Assembly (NCBI GenBank): GCA_024579835.1
Contig: CP102060.1
Span: forward strand, 3,137,558 to 3,201,557
DNA length: 64,000 bases
Direction: 5' to 3'
DNA from: Clostridiaceae bacterium HFYG-1003
GTDB taxonomy: Bacteria > Bacillota > Clostridia > Clostridiales > Clostridiaceae
The stretch's first letter is position 1. Every line of letters starts with the position of its first letter. Below the pieces are notes generated by a model. The model made no database searches and was not told where the DNA came from. It worked only from the letters and a program-made list of their open reading frames with translations. Both the position numbers and the translations under genes were made by a program. Shown here in pieces: positions 8,092 through 18,436 of this stretch.

Positions 8092-9100
8092 ATTAAAGCT
8101 GAAACTGTCCTCCCGGATTCGGCTGGCCAGAAATCTGAGCCAGTATCAGTTTCCTCACCGCCTGGATCAGAAAAACGCCAGAGAGCTGGTTCACCTGGTG
8201 GAGGAGGCATTCTATGTCTCCAAGCCACTGGCTGAAGGGTTCCGGACGAGGCTTCTGTGGGAGGAGAGGGGACTGGATCTTCTGTTCTGGTTTGAAAAGC
8301 ATCTGGTCTCATCCAAGCTCATTGACCATGCCGACATCGGCGCGTTCATCTGCAACCAGACGGAGGATGTATCGCTGATGATCAATGAAGAAGATCATAT
8401 CCGGCTGCAGACCATGTCTTCCCGCAAAGGGCTCAAAGAACTCTATGAAGAAGCCGAACAGCTGGATACGGTACTTGAAGAAAAGCTGAACTGGGCCTTT
8501 GACAACCAGCTGGGTTACCTGACGGCCTGTCCCACCAATCTGGGGACAGCGCTGCGGGCCTCGGTGATGGTTCATCTGCCGGCTCTGACCATGCAGGACC
8601 GAATCGGGCTGATCGCTCAGAAACTGGCCCAGATGGGCATGACCATCCGGGGCATCTATGGCGAAGGCTCCCAGGCCGAGGGGAACATCTATCAGATTTC
8701 CAATGAGGTGACACTCGGCATATCGGAAGAATTCATCCTGAAGAACATCGAGGAAACCATTGACAGTATCCTCGTGATGGAAGCCGCGGAGCAGACCAAG
8801 CTGATCGAAAGCAGGGGAGATGAGACCAGAGATGGCATCTACCGCTCCATCGGAGTGCTGTCCCAGGCTCGACTGATGAGTTCGAAGGAAGCCCTGGAGC
8901 GGTTATCCACCGTTCGCCTGGGGATTGAAGCTGGAATTATTCACGAACTGACTACTGCCGCAGTGGATGAGATGATCATCCGGGTCCAGACCGGAAACCT
9001 GCACCGCCAGCTGGGGCTGACGGAGCTGATGCCGGAAAAGGACCGGGATCTGCTGCGAGCGACGATATTGCGAAATGAAATGAAAAGGAGGCTGTCCTGA
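8081..9100 (+). CDS. mcsB: Protein-arginine kinase McsB
   Basis: Phosphorylates arginines on damaged or regulatory proteins and so marks them for ClpCP. The 339-residue sequence has the guanidino-kinase core: SSRIRLARN near the start, NEEDHIR about 105-111, the ACPTNLGT active-site cysteine motif about 148, and the phosphagen-kinase-like GEGSQAEGN about 192. Length is slightly under the usual 350-360. The start ATG has a good aggaggtg 7 bp upstream, inside mcsA. clpC follows after 1 bp, so mcsA-mcsB-clpC form one operon. Confidence 0.93.
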   Translation: MTDKLKLKLSSRIRLARNLSQYQFPHRLDQKNARELVHLVEEAFYVSKPLAEGFRTRLLWEERGLDLLFWFEKHLVSSKLIDHADIGAFICNQTEDVSLMINEEDHIRLQTMSSRKGLKELYEEAEQLDTVLEEKLNWAFDNQLGYLTACPTNLGTALRASVMVHLPALTMQDRIGLIAQKLAQMGMTIRGIYGEGSQAEGNIYQISNEVTLGISEEFILKNIEETIDSILVMEAAEQTKLIESRGDETRDGIYRSIGVLSQARLMSSKEALERLSTVRLGIEAGIIHELTTAAVDEMIIRVQTGNLHRQLGLTELMPEKDRDLLRATILRNEMKRRLS

Positions 9101-9101
9101 T

Positions 9102-11615
9102 ATGTTAGACAGACTGACAGAACGTGCCAAAAGTGCACTGATGAAAGCCCAGGAGATGTCCAGGAAGCTCGGTCACGGATACATCGGCTCAGAGCATGTG
9201 CTCTACGGTGTGGCTGCCGTGGAAGGGCTGACCCGGGATCTCCTGGCAGGATACGGAATTACTGCGGATATGGTATATCAGTTTATCCTGTCCCAGGTGG
9301 GGAAGCGGACTACGGTCTCGAATCTTCCCACCAACGCCATTGCCATGACCCCGCGAACCAAGCGGCTGCTTGATGGCTCGCTGGAAATCGCCAACAGCCT
9401 GGAGCACAGCTACGTGGGTCCTGAGCATATTCTGATTTCGCTCCTGATGGAACAGGAAGGAATTGCCTATCAGATTATGATCGCTGCCGGAGCCAACATC
9501 GAGCAGCTGAAGAATGACCTCTATAATGGTCTGTCCGGCAGTCCCGAAGAGGATACTTCCATGGGCAGCGCGTCTGTTTCCGGATCGACCCGGCTTCTGG
9601 ATCAGTACGGCAGAGATCTGACGAAGATGGCCAGGGATTCCCAGCTGGATCCGGTCATCGGCCGCAGCGAGGAAATGGAACGGATTCTGGAAATCCTGTC
9701 CCGCCGGATCAAGAACAATCCGGTTCTCATCGGCGAGCCCGGCGTCGGCAAGACGGCTGTGGTGGAAGGGCTGGCGCAGCGGATTATCCAGGGGAACATC
9801 CCGGAGCTGCTCCAGAACAAGCGTGTCGTGACTCTGGATATGAGTTCCATGCTGGCCGGAGCCAAATACCGCGGAGAGTTTGAGGAACGCCTCAAGAATG
9901 TGATGGAAGAGGTCAAGAATGCCGGCAACGTCATACTCTTCATCGATGAGATTCATACCATCATCGGTGCCGGCGCCTCTGAAGGGGCCATTGATGCGTC
10001 CAACATCCTTAAGCCGGCGCTGGCCCGGGGAGAGATCCAGGCCATCGGCGCCACGACCATAGATGAATATCGTAAGCATTTTGAAAAGGATGCCGCCCTG
10101 GAACGGCGCTTTCAGCCGGTAACGGTCGGCGAACCGACCAATGAGGAAGCACTCCAGATCCTGCACGGCCTTCGGGATAAATATGAAGCCCATCACCGCG
10201 TCAAGATCCTGGATGAAGCCCTGGAAGCGGCAGTGAATCTCTCCAGCCGCTACATTCAGGACCGGTTTTTGCCGGACAAGGCAGTGGATCTGATGGATGA
10301 GGCGGCAGCCCGGGTCCGGATTCAGAATCTCACCGCGCCGCCGGATATCAAGGAACTGGAGGAAGAACTCAAAGCGGTCACACGGGAAAAGGACGAAGCC
10401 GTCAACATTCAGGCGTTTGAAAAAGCCATAGAGCTCCGGGACAAGGAAAAGGACCTGAAACAGAAGCTGAAGGAAATGAAAGGCAGCTGGAAATCCGGCC
10501 GCGGCACCTCTTCGCTGCTTACGGTAACGGCCGAGGACATTGCCCATGTCGTAGCCCGCTGGACCAAGATTCCGGTCAAGCGCCTGACCGAATCGGAGAG
10601 CCAGAAACTCCTGAAACTGGAAGACATGCTCCACGAACGTGTCGTCGGACAGAATGAAGCCATCAACTCCATCGCCCGGGCGGTACGCCGCGCCAGGGTC
10701 GGCCTCAAGGATCCCAAGCGGCCCATCGGGTCCTTCATTTTCCTGGGACCCACCGGCGTCGGCAAGACCGAAGTATCCAAAGCCCTGGCCGAAGTCATGT
10801 TCGGGGATGAGAAGAACATGGTCCGCATCGACATGTCCGAATACATGGAGAAGCATACCGTGTCGCGCCTGGTCGGATCTCCCCCAGGGTACGTCGGATA
10901 CGACGAAGGCGGTCAGCTTACGGAAGCGGTGCGCCGCAATCCCTACAGCGTCGTGCTGTTTGACGAGATCGAGAAGGCTCACCCCGATGTGTTCAACATC
11001 CTCCTCCAGATCCTGGAAGACGGCCGACTCACGGACGGGAAAGGAAAGACCGTTGATTTCAAGAATACCATACTGATCATGACATCCAATGTCGGCGCCA
11101 ACCTGTTGAAGAAGGAACGGACCATTGGCTTCGGCATCGGCGATTCCGCCCGGGATGAGTATGATCGGATGAAAGACAACATCATGAGTGAACTCAAACG
11201 CAATTTCAGACCGGAATTCCTCAACCGCATCGACGACATCATCGTGTTCCATTCACTGCGGACCGAAGACCTCAAGCACATTGTCCGCCTGATGACCCAA
11301 CAGGTGGCCAAACGCATCGAAGACTCGGAAATCTATCTGACCTTCTCCGATGAGGCCATTTTGCATCTGTCGGAGAAAGGCACCGACATGGCCTTTGGTG
11401 CCCGCCCGCTGCGCCGGGAAATCACCAAGAGCGTCGAAGATGCCCTGTCTGAAGAGATTCTGATGGGTCAGATCAAAAAAGGCGATGAGATCAACGTGGC
11501 CATCGAAGACGGCAAGCTGAAGTTCAATAAAACCGGCGAACGCTCCCTGCGCCAGCCGGAAGAGCGGATCCCTGCTTTTGAAGTAGAGGAAGCCAGCTCC
11601 GATCAGGATGCCTGA
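9102..11615 (+). CDS. clpC: ATP-dependent Clp protease ATPase subunit ClpC
   Basis: Hsp100 unfoldase that feeds proteins, including phospho-arginine substrates, to ClpP. Domains in order: Clp-N double repeat (about 1-145), AAA+ D1 with P-loop GEPGVGKT about 211, UVR-containing middle region about 425-460, AAA+ D2 with P-loop GPTGVGKT about 549, and the C-terminal ClpB-D2-small domain. The UVR/M region separates ClpC from ClpA. Length of 837 fits ClpC. The ATG is 9 bp after a ggaggctg site that lies in the end of mcsB. Confidence 0.95.
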   Translation: MLDRLTERAKSALMKAQEMSRKLGHGYIGSEHVLYGVAAVEGLTRDLLAGYGITADMVYQFILSQVGKRTTVSNLPTNAIAMTPRTKRLLDGSLEIANSLEHSYVGPEHILISLLMEQEGIAYQIMIAAGANIEQLKNDLYNGLSGSPEEDTSMGSASVSGSTRLLDQYGRDLTKMARDSQLDPVIGRSEEMERILEILSRRIKNNPVLIGEPGVGKTAVVEGLAQRIIQGNIPELLQNKRVVTLDMSSMLAGAKYRGEFEERLKNVMEEVKNAGNVILFIDEIHTIIGAGASEGAIDASNILKPALARGEIQAIGATTIDEYRKHFEKDAALERRFQPVTVGEPTNEEALQILHGLRDKYEAHHRVKILDEALEAAVNLSSRYIQDRFLPDKAVDLMDEAAARVRIQNLTAPPDIKELEEELKAVTREKDEAVNIQAFEKAIELRDKEKDLKQKLKEMKGSWKSGRGTSSLLTVTAEDIAHVVARWTKIPVKRLTESESQKLLKLEDMLHERVVGQNEAINSIARAVRRARVGLKDPKRPIGSFIFLGPTGVGKTEVSKALAEVMFGDEKNMVRIDMSEYMEKHTVSRLVGSPPGYVGYDEGGQLTEAVRRNPYSVVLFDEIEKAHPDVFNILLQILEDGRLTDGKGKTVDFKNTILIMTSNVGANLLKKERTIGFGIGDSARDEYDRMKDNIMSELKRNFRPEFLNRIDDIIVFHSLRTEDLKHIVRLMTQQVAKRIEDSEIYLTFSDEAILHLSEKGTDMAFGARPLRREITKSVEDALSEEILMGQIKKGDEINVAIEDGKLKFNKTGERSLRQPEERIPAFEVEEASSDQDA

Positions 11616-11665
11616 TCCCAGAGGGGGATCCCAAGGATGCCTTTACCCAGGATGCCTGTACCTCA
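11603..11665. repeat. Short repeats at the clpC 3' end
   Basis: The 9-bp unit aggatgcct appears three times (caggatgcctgatccc, aaggatgccttta, aggatgcctgtacc), starting inside the last codons of clpC. Pairing GATCCC/GGGATC between the first two copies could form a small hairpin. Confidence 0.5.
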
Positions 11666-11921
11666 GGAGGATTGATCTACAGAAAAGCTGTTCTTACATC
11701 GGCTGTTCTTCAACAGTTCATTCTCAGAGAGAAAGAGCCTGGGAGCACTGCTCCGGGGAATCGGTAAAAATAATTAACTCAATTACGTCAAAGCTGCCGC
11801 GGCCAATCTGGCCGCGGCAGCTGAATGGTTGGATAGTTTCTGATCCGGTGTGTTTTTAACCGAACCTAGGATTCGAAAGGGTCTGAGTACAATATCCACG
11901 CTGAGACAATATGCTCAGGTG
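11616..11921. other. Gap between clpC and ppk2
   Basis: A 306-bp convergent gap with no credible gene. It holds the short repeats at its left end and a perfect 13-bp inverted repeat at 11792-11822 (AGCTGCCGCGGCC, 5-nt loop). That hairpin is very stable but has no T-tract on either strand, so it is a terminator-like or protective 3' structure rather than a classical terminator. Confidence 0.5.
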
Positions 11922-12788
11922 TCAGCTTTTCTCATTGAGCAGCATGGTTCGGCATTCTTCCAGACTGGCCAGTTCCGCTTCGTTCAGGCGGGGATATTCC
12001 AGATGGAGATTCTCCAGCGTATCAACGATGATCTCCGAAGCCAGGAGACGGGCGTACCACTTCTTGTCGGCCGGGATGACATGCCAGGGCGCTTCCTTCG
12101 TGGCGGTGTGCTGGATAGCATCTTCAAAGGCATCCATGTAGTCATTCCAGTGACCGCGTTCCGCGACATCACCGGCGGAGAATTTCCAGTTCTTGGCCGG
12201 GTCTTCGATGCGTGCCAGGAAGCGCTTGCGCTGCTCTTCCTTCGATACATTCAGGAACAGTTTGATGGGGATAATTCCGTTCTCAAACAGGTAGGTCTCG
12301 AAATTTCGGATCTGACGGAAGCGCTGCTTCCAGATGGAGGGATCGAGCAGTCGATCCGGCATCTGGGATCCTTCGATCAGGTTATGAACCCGGACAACCA
12401 GCACATCCTCGTAATGCGAGCGATTGAAAATCCCGATCCGGCCGCGTTCCGGCAGGTTTTTGGCAATACGCCACAGATAGTCATGATCCAGATCTTCACT
12501 GGTCGGCTGCTTGAACGAGACGACCTGGCAGCCCTGTGGGTTGACTCCGGACATGACATGCTCGATCAGACCGTCCTTGCCGGCAGCGTCCATGGCCTGA
12601 ATGATAATCAGCAGAGCATATTCGTTCTGAGCATACAGCTTATCCTGGAGCACCTTCATTCGTTCGATGTTGTCGGCCATCGCCCGTACTGCCTCCGCTT
12701 TGCTGCGGTAATCCCCGGTGTCTCCCGGATCATGCTCTTTCAGTTTAAATTTCTCGCCTGAGGTCACAGTATACTTGTCCAGTTTCAT
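11922..12788 (-). CDS. ppk2: Polyphosphate kinase 2 family protein (nucleotide phosphotransferase)
   Basis: A 288-residue PPK2 enzyme, which moves phosphate between polyphosphate and nucleoside mono- or diphosphates. Motifs: Walker A DAAGKDG about 67-73, the Walker B-like FNRSHYEDV about 122-130, and a lid with RKRF. The N-terminal KLKEHDPGDTG resembles the class III, polyphosphate:AMP/ADP, subgroup, but the class cannot be fixed by eye. ATG follows ggagggaatccg. The HAD gene lies 54 bp upstream on the same strand, so they may be co-transcribed. Confidence 0.87.
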   Translation of the reverse strand: MKLDKYTVTSGEKFKLKEHDPGDTGDYRSKAEAVRAMADNIERMKVLQDKLYAQNEYALLIIIQAMDAAGKDGLIEHVMSGVNPQGCQVVSFKQPTSEDLDHDYLWRIAKNLPERGRIGIFNRSHYEDVLVVRVHNLIEGSQMPDRLLDPSIWKQRFRQIRNFETYLFENGIIPIKLFLNVSKEEQRKRFLARIEDPAKNWKFSAGDVAERGHWNDYMDAFEDAIQHTATKEAPWHVIPADKKWYARLLASEIIVDTLENLHLEYPRLNEAELASLEECRTMLLNEKS

Positions 12789-12842
12789 CGGATTCCCTCC
12801 TGGAATTATCTATTGGTTACAGGGAGTGCAGGGACACGGATA

Positions 12843-13676
12843 TTACAAATCCAGCAGTTCCCGCAGGGTTTTGGCGATTGCATCGGTGGTGTGGTCGCCG
12901 ATGACATAGTTGGCGGAGTCTTTGAGCAGGTCGCAGGCGTTGCCCATGGCAAAGCCAATGCCGGCGGTCTGGATCAGTTTCAGATCATTTTCACCATCGC
13001 CGAAGGCGATGATATTCTCTGGGGCAATGCCATGGGACAGAGCCAGGATTTGAGCGGCGGATCCTTTGTTGGAGAATTTCGGTATGATTTCGACATTGCT
13101 GGCGGCGGATGATTCGATATTGAACCGGCCCATGGCTTCCAGATCCCGGCGCAGAGCCTGCAGCCGATCCGGGTGATTATTGGAAATGACGATGCCGTTG
13201 ATGTAGAAGCCTGCGTATTTCATGTATTCATTGCGGCTTCGGACGTGGATACTCTGGATGGTCAGACTGCCCTTGTTGACGATATTGCTGAAATAGGCCA
13301 TGCGCAGTGCCCAGCCCAGTGAGGTATGGTAGACCTTGTAGAGGGAATCAAAGGACAGTGTCAGATTATGGAAATGGGTCAGGTCATATAGATCTTCCAG
13401 CTGATCAGGGGGGATCTGGTCCATCCGGATGATTCGCCCGTCCCGTTCAATCACTGCCCCGTTGGAACAGATCAGCTCGACGGGGGTAGGGATCAGGTGG
13501 CGGATTTTACAGGCTGATTTGTAGAGCCGACCCGTGGCGATGGAGACAATATGCCCGGCCTGGGTCACTCTTCTCAGAATTTCAAGGTTCTCCGAAGAAA
13601 TCTGTTTGGATCGGTCCAGCAGCGTGCCGTCCAGATCAAAGCAAATGAGTTTTTGGCTGTTTCGGTCCATGGGCAT
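12843..13676 (-). CDS. Cof-type HAD-IIB family hydrolase
   Basis: A 277-residue haloacid dehalogenase-like phosphatase of the Cof/YwpJ type. Motif I DLDGTLLD is at 16-23 and gives the nucleophile Asp; motif II is at SIATGR; motif IV is GDGEND near 230 for Mg2+. A C2-type cap lies in between. Such enzymes hydrolyse sugar phosphates, FMN or PLP; the substrate here is unknown. ATG has ggaggatgccc upstream. It is the first gene of a likely two-gene minus-strand unit with ppk2. Confidence 0.85.
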   Translation of the reverse strand: MPMDRNSQKLICFDLDGTLLDRSKQISSENLEILRRVTQAGHIVSIATGRLYKSACKIRHLIPTPVELICSNGAVIERDGRIIRMDQIPPDQLEDLYDLTHFHNLTLSFDSLYKVYHTSLGWALRMAYFSNIVNKGSLTIQSIHVRSRNEYMKYAGFYINGIVISNNHPDRLQALRRDLEAMGRFNIESSAASNVEIIPKFSNKGSAAQILALSHGIAPENIIAFGDGENDLKLIQTAGIGFAMGNACDLLKDSANYVIGDHTTDAIAKTLRELLDL

Positions 13677-13792
13677 CCTCCGATCCGTCTTTTCTTCAGT
13701 ATATCAGATGAGCTGGCGGGCCGGCGCAAAAAGAAGCTCATTCCGGTGAGCAGAAAAAACCTGAAAAGAGAAGTTCAAGACAATTACTATAG

Positions 13793-13798
13793 TATAAT
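13793..13798 (+). promoter_or_regulatory. Possible -10 box of nagB
   Basis: TATAAT about 75 bp before nagB; no convincing -35 is seen. The rest of the 13677-13873 gap shows nothing else. Confidence 0.3.
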
Positions 13799-13873
13799 AA
13801 AGAGAGAGAATTCGACGAAAAACCACCACTTATATGATAAAAAAACAAAAATCTGTCGGAAAAGGAGATTAAT

Positions 13874-14626
13874 TTGAAATTTATCATTCAAGATAACAAA
13901 GAGCAGATTGCCTACACCGCAGCCGACCTCGTGGAAGAAGCCGTTCGGCAGCATCCCACCGGGATCCTGGGTCTGGCCACCGGATCCAGCCCCGTGGGGA
14001 CGTATAAGGAACTGATCCGGCGTCATCGCAAGGAAGGACTCGATTTTTCCAGGATAACCACGATCAATCTGGATGAGTATGTTGGCCTGGATGAATTCCA
14101 TGAGCAGAGCTACCGCCATTTTATGAACCACAACCTGTTTGATCATCTCAATATCAACAAGAAGAATACCTATGTACCCCGAGGGGATGCCCTCAATCCG
14201 GAAGAGGAAGCCCGCCATTACGAGGAACTGATCCGCCGGCTGGAGCCGGCCAGGATTCAGGTTCTGGGGATCGGGGTCAACGGCCATATCGGGTTTAACG
14301 AGCCGGCTGAAGATTTCACGGTGCCGACTCATGTTGTGACACTGACCCGGGATACGATTGAATCCAACGCCCGGTTCTTTGATTCACCCATGGATGTCCC
14401 GAGACAAGCCATTACCATGGGCGTCGGAGGCATACTGCGGGCACAGCGGATCCTGCTGATCGCGACGGGTGAGGGCAAGCAGCAGGCGGTGAAGGCACTG
14501 GAGGACGGCCGCATTCTGCCCTCCAATCCATCCACCATACTGAAAGTTCATCCGGACGTCATCGTACTGTGCGACCGGGCAGCGGCGGCACTGCTGGACG
14601 AACGCACAGTCAGGCAGGCAGAATAA
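13874..14626 (+). CDS. nagB: Glucosamine-6-phosphate deaminase
   Basis: Converts glucosamine-6-phosphate to fructose-6-phosphate and ammonia, feeding amino sugars into glycolysis. Motifs: GLATGSSPVGTY (phosphate loop, about 34-45), NLDEYVGL with the catalytic Asp about 66-73, and GIGVNGHIGFNEP about 133-145 with the catalytic His. It has 250 residues, as expected. The start is TTG, 5 bp after aaaaggaga. The stop overlaps the radA ATG (TAATG), which couples it to an unrelated DNA repair gene. nagA is not present. Confidence 0.93.
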   Translation: MKFIIQDNKEQIAYTAADLVEEAVRQHPTGILGLATGSSPVGTYKELIRRHRKEGLDFSRITTINLDEYVGLDEFHEQSYRHFMNHNLFDHLNINKKNTYVPRGDALNPEEEARHYEELIRRLEPARIQVLGIGVNGHIGFNEPAEDFTVPTHVVTLTRDTIESNARFFDSPMDVPRQAITMGVGGILRAQRILLIATGEGKQQAVKALEDGRILPSNPSTILKVHPDVIVLCDRAAAALLDERTVRQAE

Positions 14627-16035
14627 TGGCAAAGCAGAAATCAGTCTATGTCTGTGCCCAGTGCGGTTATGAGTCCGCCAAGTGGCTGGGTCGCTGTCCC
14701 GACTGCAACAGCTGGAATTCTTTCACCGAAGAAGTGAAGGTTGCGAAAGAAGCTGCCAAAATGGTGAAATCCAAAGGAATTAGCGCTCAGAATATGCCCC
14801 GGCTGGTGGGGGAGATTGAGTCCTCGGAAAAAGCCCGGCTGGACACGGGATTGCCGGAGCTGAACCGGGTACTGGGCGGTGGCCTGATCAAAGGATCCCT
14901 GACCCTGATCTCAGGAGACCCCGGCATCGGAAAATCCACGCTGCTTCTGCAGTGTGCCGGTTCCATCGCAAATCAGTATGGCAAAGTTCTGTATGTTTCA
15001 GGCGAGGAGTCGGAGGAACAGATTAAAATGCGCGCGGATCGTCTGAATATCCGGACGGATCAGCTGTACGTCGTCTCAGAAACCCAGATTTCAGTGGTGG
15101 AGGAGCATATCCGTACCCTGAATCCAGTGTTCTGTATCATTGACTCCATCCAGACCCTGTTCTCGGATCAGCTGACTTCAGCGCCGGGCAGCGTGTCGCA
15201 GGTCCGGGAATGCTCTTCGGAGCTGATGCGCCTGGGCAAGACCAACCAGCTCCCCCTGTTTATTGTAGCCCATGTCACCAAAGCAGGAGATCTGGCTGGC
15301 CCGCGTGTGCTTGAACACATGGTGGATACCGTTCTGTCCTTTGAAGGCGAACGGACCGGTGATCTGCGCATCCTGCGCACCGTCAAGAACCGCTTTGGCA
15401 CCACCTCTGAAATCGGGGTATTTGAAATGCGGGAAGAAGGATTGATGGAAGTTTATGATCCCTCCCGCCTCTTCCTGGAAGAAACTCCGGGCGAGGGGAC
15501 CATGGTGATTGGAATCATGGAAGGAACCCGGCCGATCTTAGTGCAGGTTCAGTCCCTGGTGGCGGAAACCAAAATTGTGATGCCGCGGCGCACTGCGGTC
15601 GGGCTGGATACCACCCGACTCAACATGCTGCTGGCCGTCCTGGAGAAAAAAGTCCGGGTGCCGTTCTACGCCAGCGATGTCTATGTCAATGTGGTGGGAG
15701 GACTCCATATTGAAGGAACCGGTGCCGACCTTGGCCTTGCCCTGTCGCTTATTTCCTCTGCCAAAACCAGGGAAATCAAGGTTTCACGGGCCGTGGCAGT
15801 CGGTGAAATTGGTCTGACGGGGGAGGTGCGGCCCGTATCCAAGGCGGAACGCGTCATCGCCGAAGCCGCCAAACTGGGATTCGAACATGCCATCATTTCT
15901 TCCAGACAGCAGATTCGCAAAGCCCCGGAAGGCATTCGCCTGATCCGGGTTGCGACGGTTCGCGAAGCTTATGAAGAGCTGTTTGGCGCAGCCAAACGAG
16001 GCAAACGGAATTCAGAGGATCCGGAATCGGTCTAA
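14626..16035 (+). CDS. radA: DNA repair protein RadA
   Basis: RecA-like branch-migration helicase used in recombination. Domains: C4 zinc finger (C10, C13, C24, C27), RecA-type ATPase with Walker A GDPGIGKS about 97-104, the RadA-specific KNRFG motif about 253, and a C-terminal Lon-like domain from about 290. It has 469 residues from the ATG at 14626; an upstream in-frame start inside nagB is not supported. In other Bacillota radA precedes disA and yacL; disA is missing here, and yacL follows after 233 bp. Confidence 0.94.
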   Translation: MAKQKSVYVCAQCGYESAKWLGRCPDCNSWNSFTEEVKVAKEAAKMVKSKGISAQNMPRLVGEIESSEKARLDTGLPELNRVLGGGLIKGSLTLISGDPGIGKSTLLLQCAGSIANQYGKVLYVSGEESEEQIKMRADRLNIRTDQLYVVSETQISVVEEHIRTLNPVFCIIDSIQTLFSDQLTSAPGSVSQVRECSSELMRLGKTNQLPLFIVAHVTKAGDLAGPRVLEHMVDTVLSFEGERTGDLRILRTVKNRFGTTSEIGVFEMREEGLMEVYDPSRLFLEETPGEGTMVIGIMEGTRPILVQVQSLVAETKIVMPRRTAVGLDTTRLNMLLAVLEKKVRVPFYASDVYVNVVGGLHIEGTGADLGLALSLISSAKTREIKVSRAVAVGEIGLTGEVRPVSKAERVIAEAAKLGFEHAIISSRQQIRKAPEGIRLIRVATVREAYEELFGAAKRGKRNSEDPESV

Positions 16036-16077
16036 AGAGATTGCGCTGAGACCTGAAATAAGAAAAATATGAAAAAT

Positions 16078-16110
16078 CGGAAGTCTGCTGACAAATGCAG
16101 CAGACTCCGA
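16078..16110. other. Hairpin between radA and yacL
   Basis: AGTCTGCTG / CAGCAGACT around a 7-nt loop, 45 bp after radA. No T-tract follows, so termination is uncertain. Confidence 0.4.
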
Positions 16111-16268
16111 TGAGCTGACATTTGATGAATAAACAAAAATATTTCGATGGCTTTAATTTAAATTTCATTGGAAAAAGGTATGATTAATGTATATGTTGTT
16201 CAATCGTTACCGAATTAAGTTTTGGGGAAGCGGATTGGGCTGGAAAAAATAATAAAAGGAGGTGCTTT

Positions 16269-17369
16269 ATGTTAAAAAATATTCTGAAGGCAATTTTTGT
16301 CCTGATCGGCGCAGCATCGGGATGGCTTCTGGGAGTGTTTTTGCTCAGCCTTGAGTTTATCAAGCCAATCGGCATAACGCAGAATGTCATCGCTAAATAT
16401 TCCGTCAATGGAATTCTCGCACTTTTACTTGCTTTTATCTTTTTTATACTTTCTCCGATCTTCATCAGATACATCATAAGAATGGTTGAAGCGGTGGATA
16501 AGAATTTCCAGAAAATGGCACTGGCGGAAGTTTTCCTGGGAGCTGTGGGAGGGCTGCTGGCTCTTTCGATTTCCTATCTTCTGGCAACTAAAGCGTTGTA
16601 TGAAATTCGGTATGTGGGATCAGCCCTGGCTCTGTTGGTCAATGTGCTGGCGTTCTTCATCGGCGCTAACATCGCCATTAAGAAAAGAGACGAACTGACG
16701 CAGATGTTTTCCAATCTGCGCACGGGAAAGCTGGCTCAGGGGAAAGGGGCTTCGACCAAGCGCTCGGATTTTGACGGGGAGCCCAAAGTGCTCGATACCT
16801 CAGTCATCATCGATGGCCGGATCTTTGATATCTGCCAGACTGGTTTTGTCGAAGGAACCCTCGTTATTCCGAACTTTGTTCTGGAAGAGCTCCGGCACAT
16901 CGCCGATTCATCGGATTCCCTGAAGCGCAATCGCGGCCGCCGGGGACTGGATATCCTGAACAAGATTCAGAAGGAACTCGACATTGAAGTCCGGATCTGG
17001 GATCGGGAGGTCAAGGAAGCCCGGGAGGTCGACGTAAAACTGCTGAAGCTGGCGAAAGAGATCGGCGGCAAAGTAGTAACCAACGACTATAATTTGAACA
17101 AAGTCGCGGAATTCCAGGGTGTACCGGTGCTCAACATCAATGAACTGGCCAATGCAGTCAAACCAGTGCTGCTGCCGGGCGAAGAGCTGTCCATCCTGGT
17201 TGCCAAGATCGGCAAGGAACAGAATCAGGGCATCGGCTATCTGGATGACGGCACGATGATCGTCATTGAGAACGGACGCCGCTATGTCAACGAAACCATT
17301 GATGTCATTGTGACCTCGGTTCTGCAGACCGCTGCCGGCCGCATGATATTCGCCCGGCCGAAAGATTGA
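16269..17369 (+). CDS. yacL: PIN/TRAM domain membrane protein (YacL family)
   Basis: A 366-residue integral membrane protein with about four N-terminal transmembrane helices (residues 5-135), then a PIN nuclease-like domain (VLDTSVIIDGR at about 175) and a C-terminal TRAM RNA-binding domain (about 305-366). The PIN acidic residues are present. The family is common near ispD and radA in Bacillota; its role is unproven, probably RNA processing at the membrane. ATG lies 7 bp after aaaaggaggtg. Confidence 0.88.
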   Translation: MLKNILKAIFVLIGAASGWLLGVFLLSLEFIKPIGITQNVIAKYSVNGILALLLAFIFFILSPIFIRYIIRMVEAVDKNFQKMALAEVFLGAVGGLLALSISYLLATKALYEIRYVGSALALLVNVLAFFIGANIAIKKRDELTQMFSNLRTGKLAQGKGASTKRSDFDGEPKVLDTSVIIDGRIFDICQTGFVEGTLVIPNFVLEELRHIADSSDSLKRNRGRRGLDILNKIQKELDIEVRIWDREVKEAREVDVKLLKLAKEIGGKVVTNDYNLNKVAEFQGVPVLNINELANAVKPVLLPGEELSILVAKIGKEQNQGIGYLDDGTMIVIENGRRYVNETIDVIVTSVLQTAAGRMIFARPKD

Positions 17370-17426
17370 TCTTCTGGTTCAGGCGGATCGCTTGATTCAC
17401 GGAAGTGTTTCAGCAGAGCATAAAGA

Positions 17427-17506
17427 ACTTAGCAAGCAGTTAGCATTTAGCAGTTAGCATTTAGTGGTATGTACTATGTAGTAAGTAGCATGTAAAAACT
17501 AAGTAG
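17427..17506. repeat. Short tandem repeats between yacL and ispD
   Basis: Two exact 14-bp copies (cagttagcatttag) at 17437-17464 sit within a longer degenerate run based on tagca/tagta words. The unit has no similarity to the other intergenic repeats in the window. Confidence 0.6.
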
Positions 17507-17562
17507 CAGCTGCGTCAAATCAATCATGAACAAAGTTTTTCAGTGAAACAGGAGAAAACGAT

Positions 17563-18246
17563 ATGGTCAGCACAATCATTGTGGCGGCCGGATCTGGTAA
17601 AAGGATGGGAAAATCGATCAATAAGGTCTTTCTGGACCTGAACGGTTATCCCGTCCTTTTTCATACCATCCGGGCCTTTGAAGAACACCCAGAGGTAGAT
17701 GAAATCATACTGGTATTAAAGGAAGAGGAAATGGCTTACTATCAGCAGTATTTCACCGGTTTCGGCTTTCAGAAGGTACGACAGCTGGCAGCAGGGGGAG
17801 CTGAGCGGATGAATTCCGTCCGTAATGGGCTTAATTGCCTGGGTGAGGATTCGGAGCTGGTCCTGATTCATGACGGCGCCCGGCCCTTTGTGCGAAGCGA
17901 ACTGATCACAGAGGGGATTGAGCAGGCCAGACGCTGGGGAGCGGCCTGTCCCGGTGTTGTGCCCAAAGATACCATCAAGCGAGTGGATGAGGAGGGGCTG
18001 ATTTATGCGGAGCTTCCCAGAGATCAGCTGAGAGCCTTGCAGACACCGCAGGTTTTTCGTACGGCCAAGCTCCGGGAACTGATGGAACGTGCCTTCTCCA
18101 AGGGAATGCTCTATACTGATGATACCGCTCTGTTTGTGGAGGCGGGGGAATCGGTCAAAATATTCCCGGGGGATTATCACAACCTGAAAATTACTACAGC
18201 GGAAGATTTGGAGCTGGGTCGGATCCTGATGATGGACGTAGATTAG
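17563..18246 (+). CDS. ispD: 2-C-methyl-D-erythritol 4-phosphate cytidylyltransferase
   Basis: Third enzyme of the MEP isoprenoid pathway; joins CTP and MEP. The nucleotide-binding motif AAGSGKRMG (8-16) and the following conserved lysine are present, as are HDGARPF (about 104-110) and the C-terminal DYHNLKITTAEDL. It has 227 residues, typical. ATG follows caggagaaaacgat. ispF does not follow; ispD appears to be the end of its unit. Confidence 0.93.
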   Translation: MVSTIIVAAGSGKRMGKSINKVFLDLNGYPVLFHTIRAFEEHPEVDEIILVLKEEEMAYYQQYFTGFGFQKVRQLAAGGAERMNSVRNGLNCLGEDSELVLIHDGARPFVRSELITEGIEQARRWGAACPGVVPKDTIKRVDEEGLIYAELPRDQLRALQTPQVFRTAKLRELMERAFSKGMLYTDDTALFVEAGESVKIFPGDYHNLKITTAEDLELGRILMMDVD

Positions 18247-18436
18247 TCTGTGATTTATCGACGAAAATGCTTATGATTCAATGACTATTCGTGTTTTAGA
18301 GTTCTGCGGATGATAAGGTTATCATCGAATGAATACGAAAATGATGACGATTTCTATATCGGGAAAAGCAAATATTTGGAGATGATTAATAATTGGTCGT
18401 AAAAAATACGATATCGTAAGATTTAATTGCGCGCTA

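Noticed and set aside
9189-11252. 687-codon antisense ORF opposite clpC
   Set aside because: Codon-bias shadow. The clpC frame on the plus strand is unambiguous and full length.
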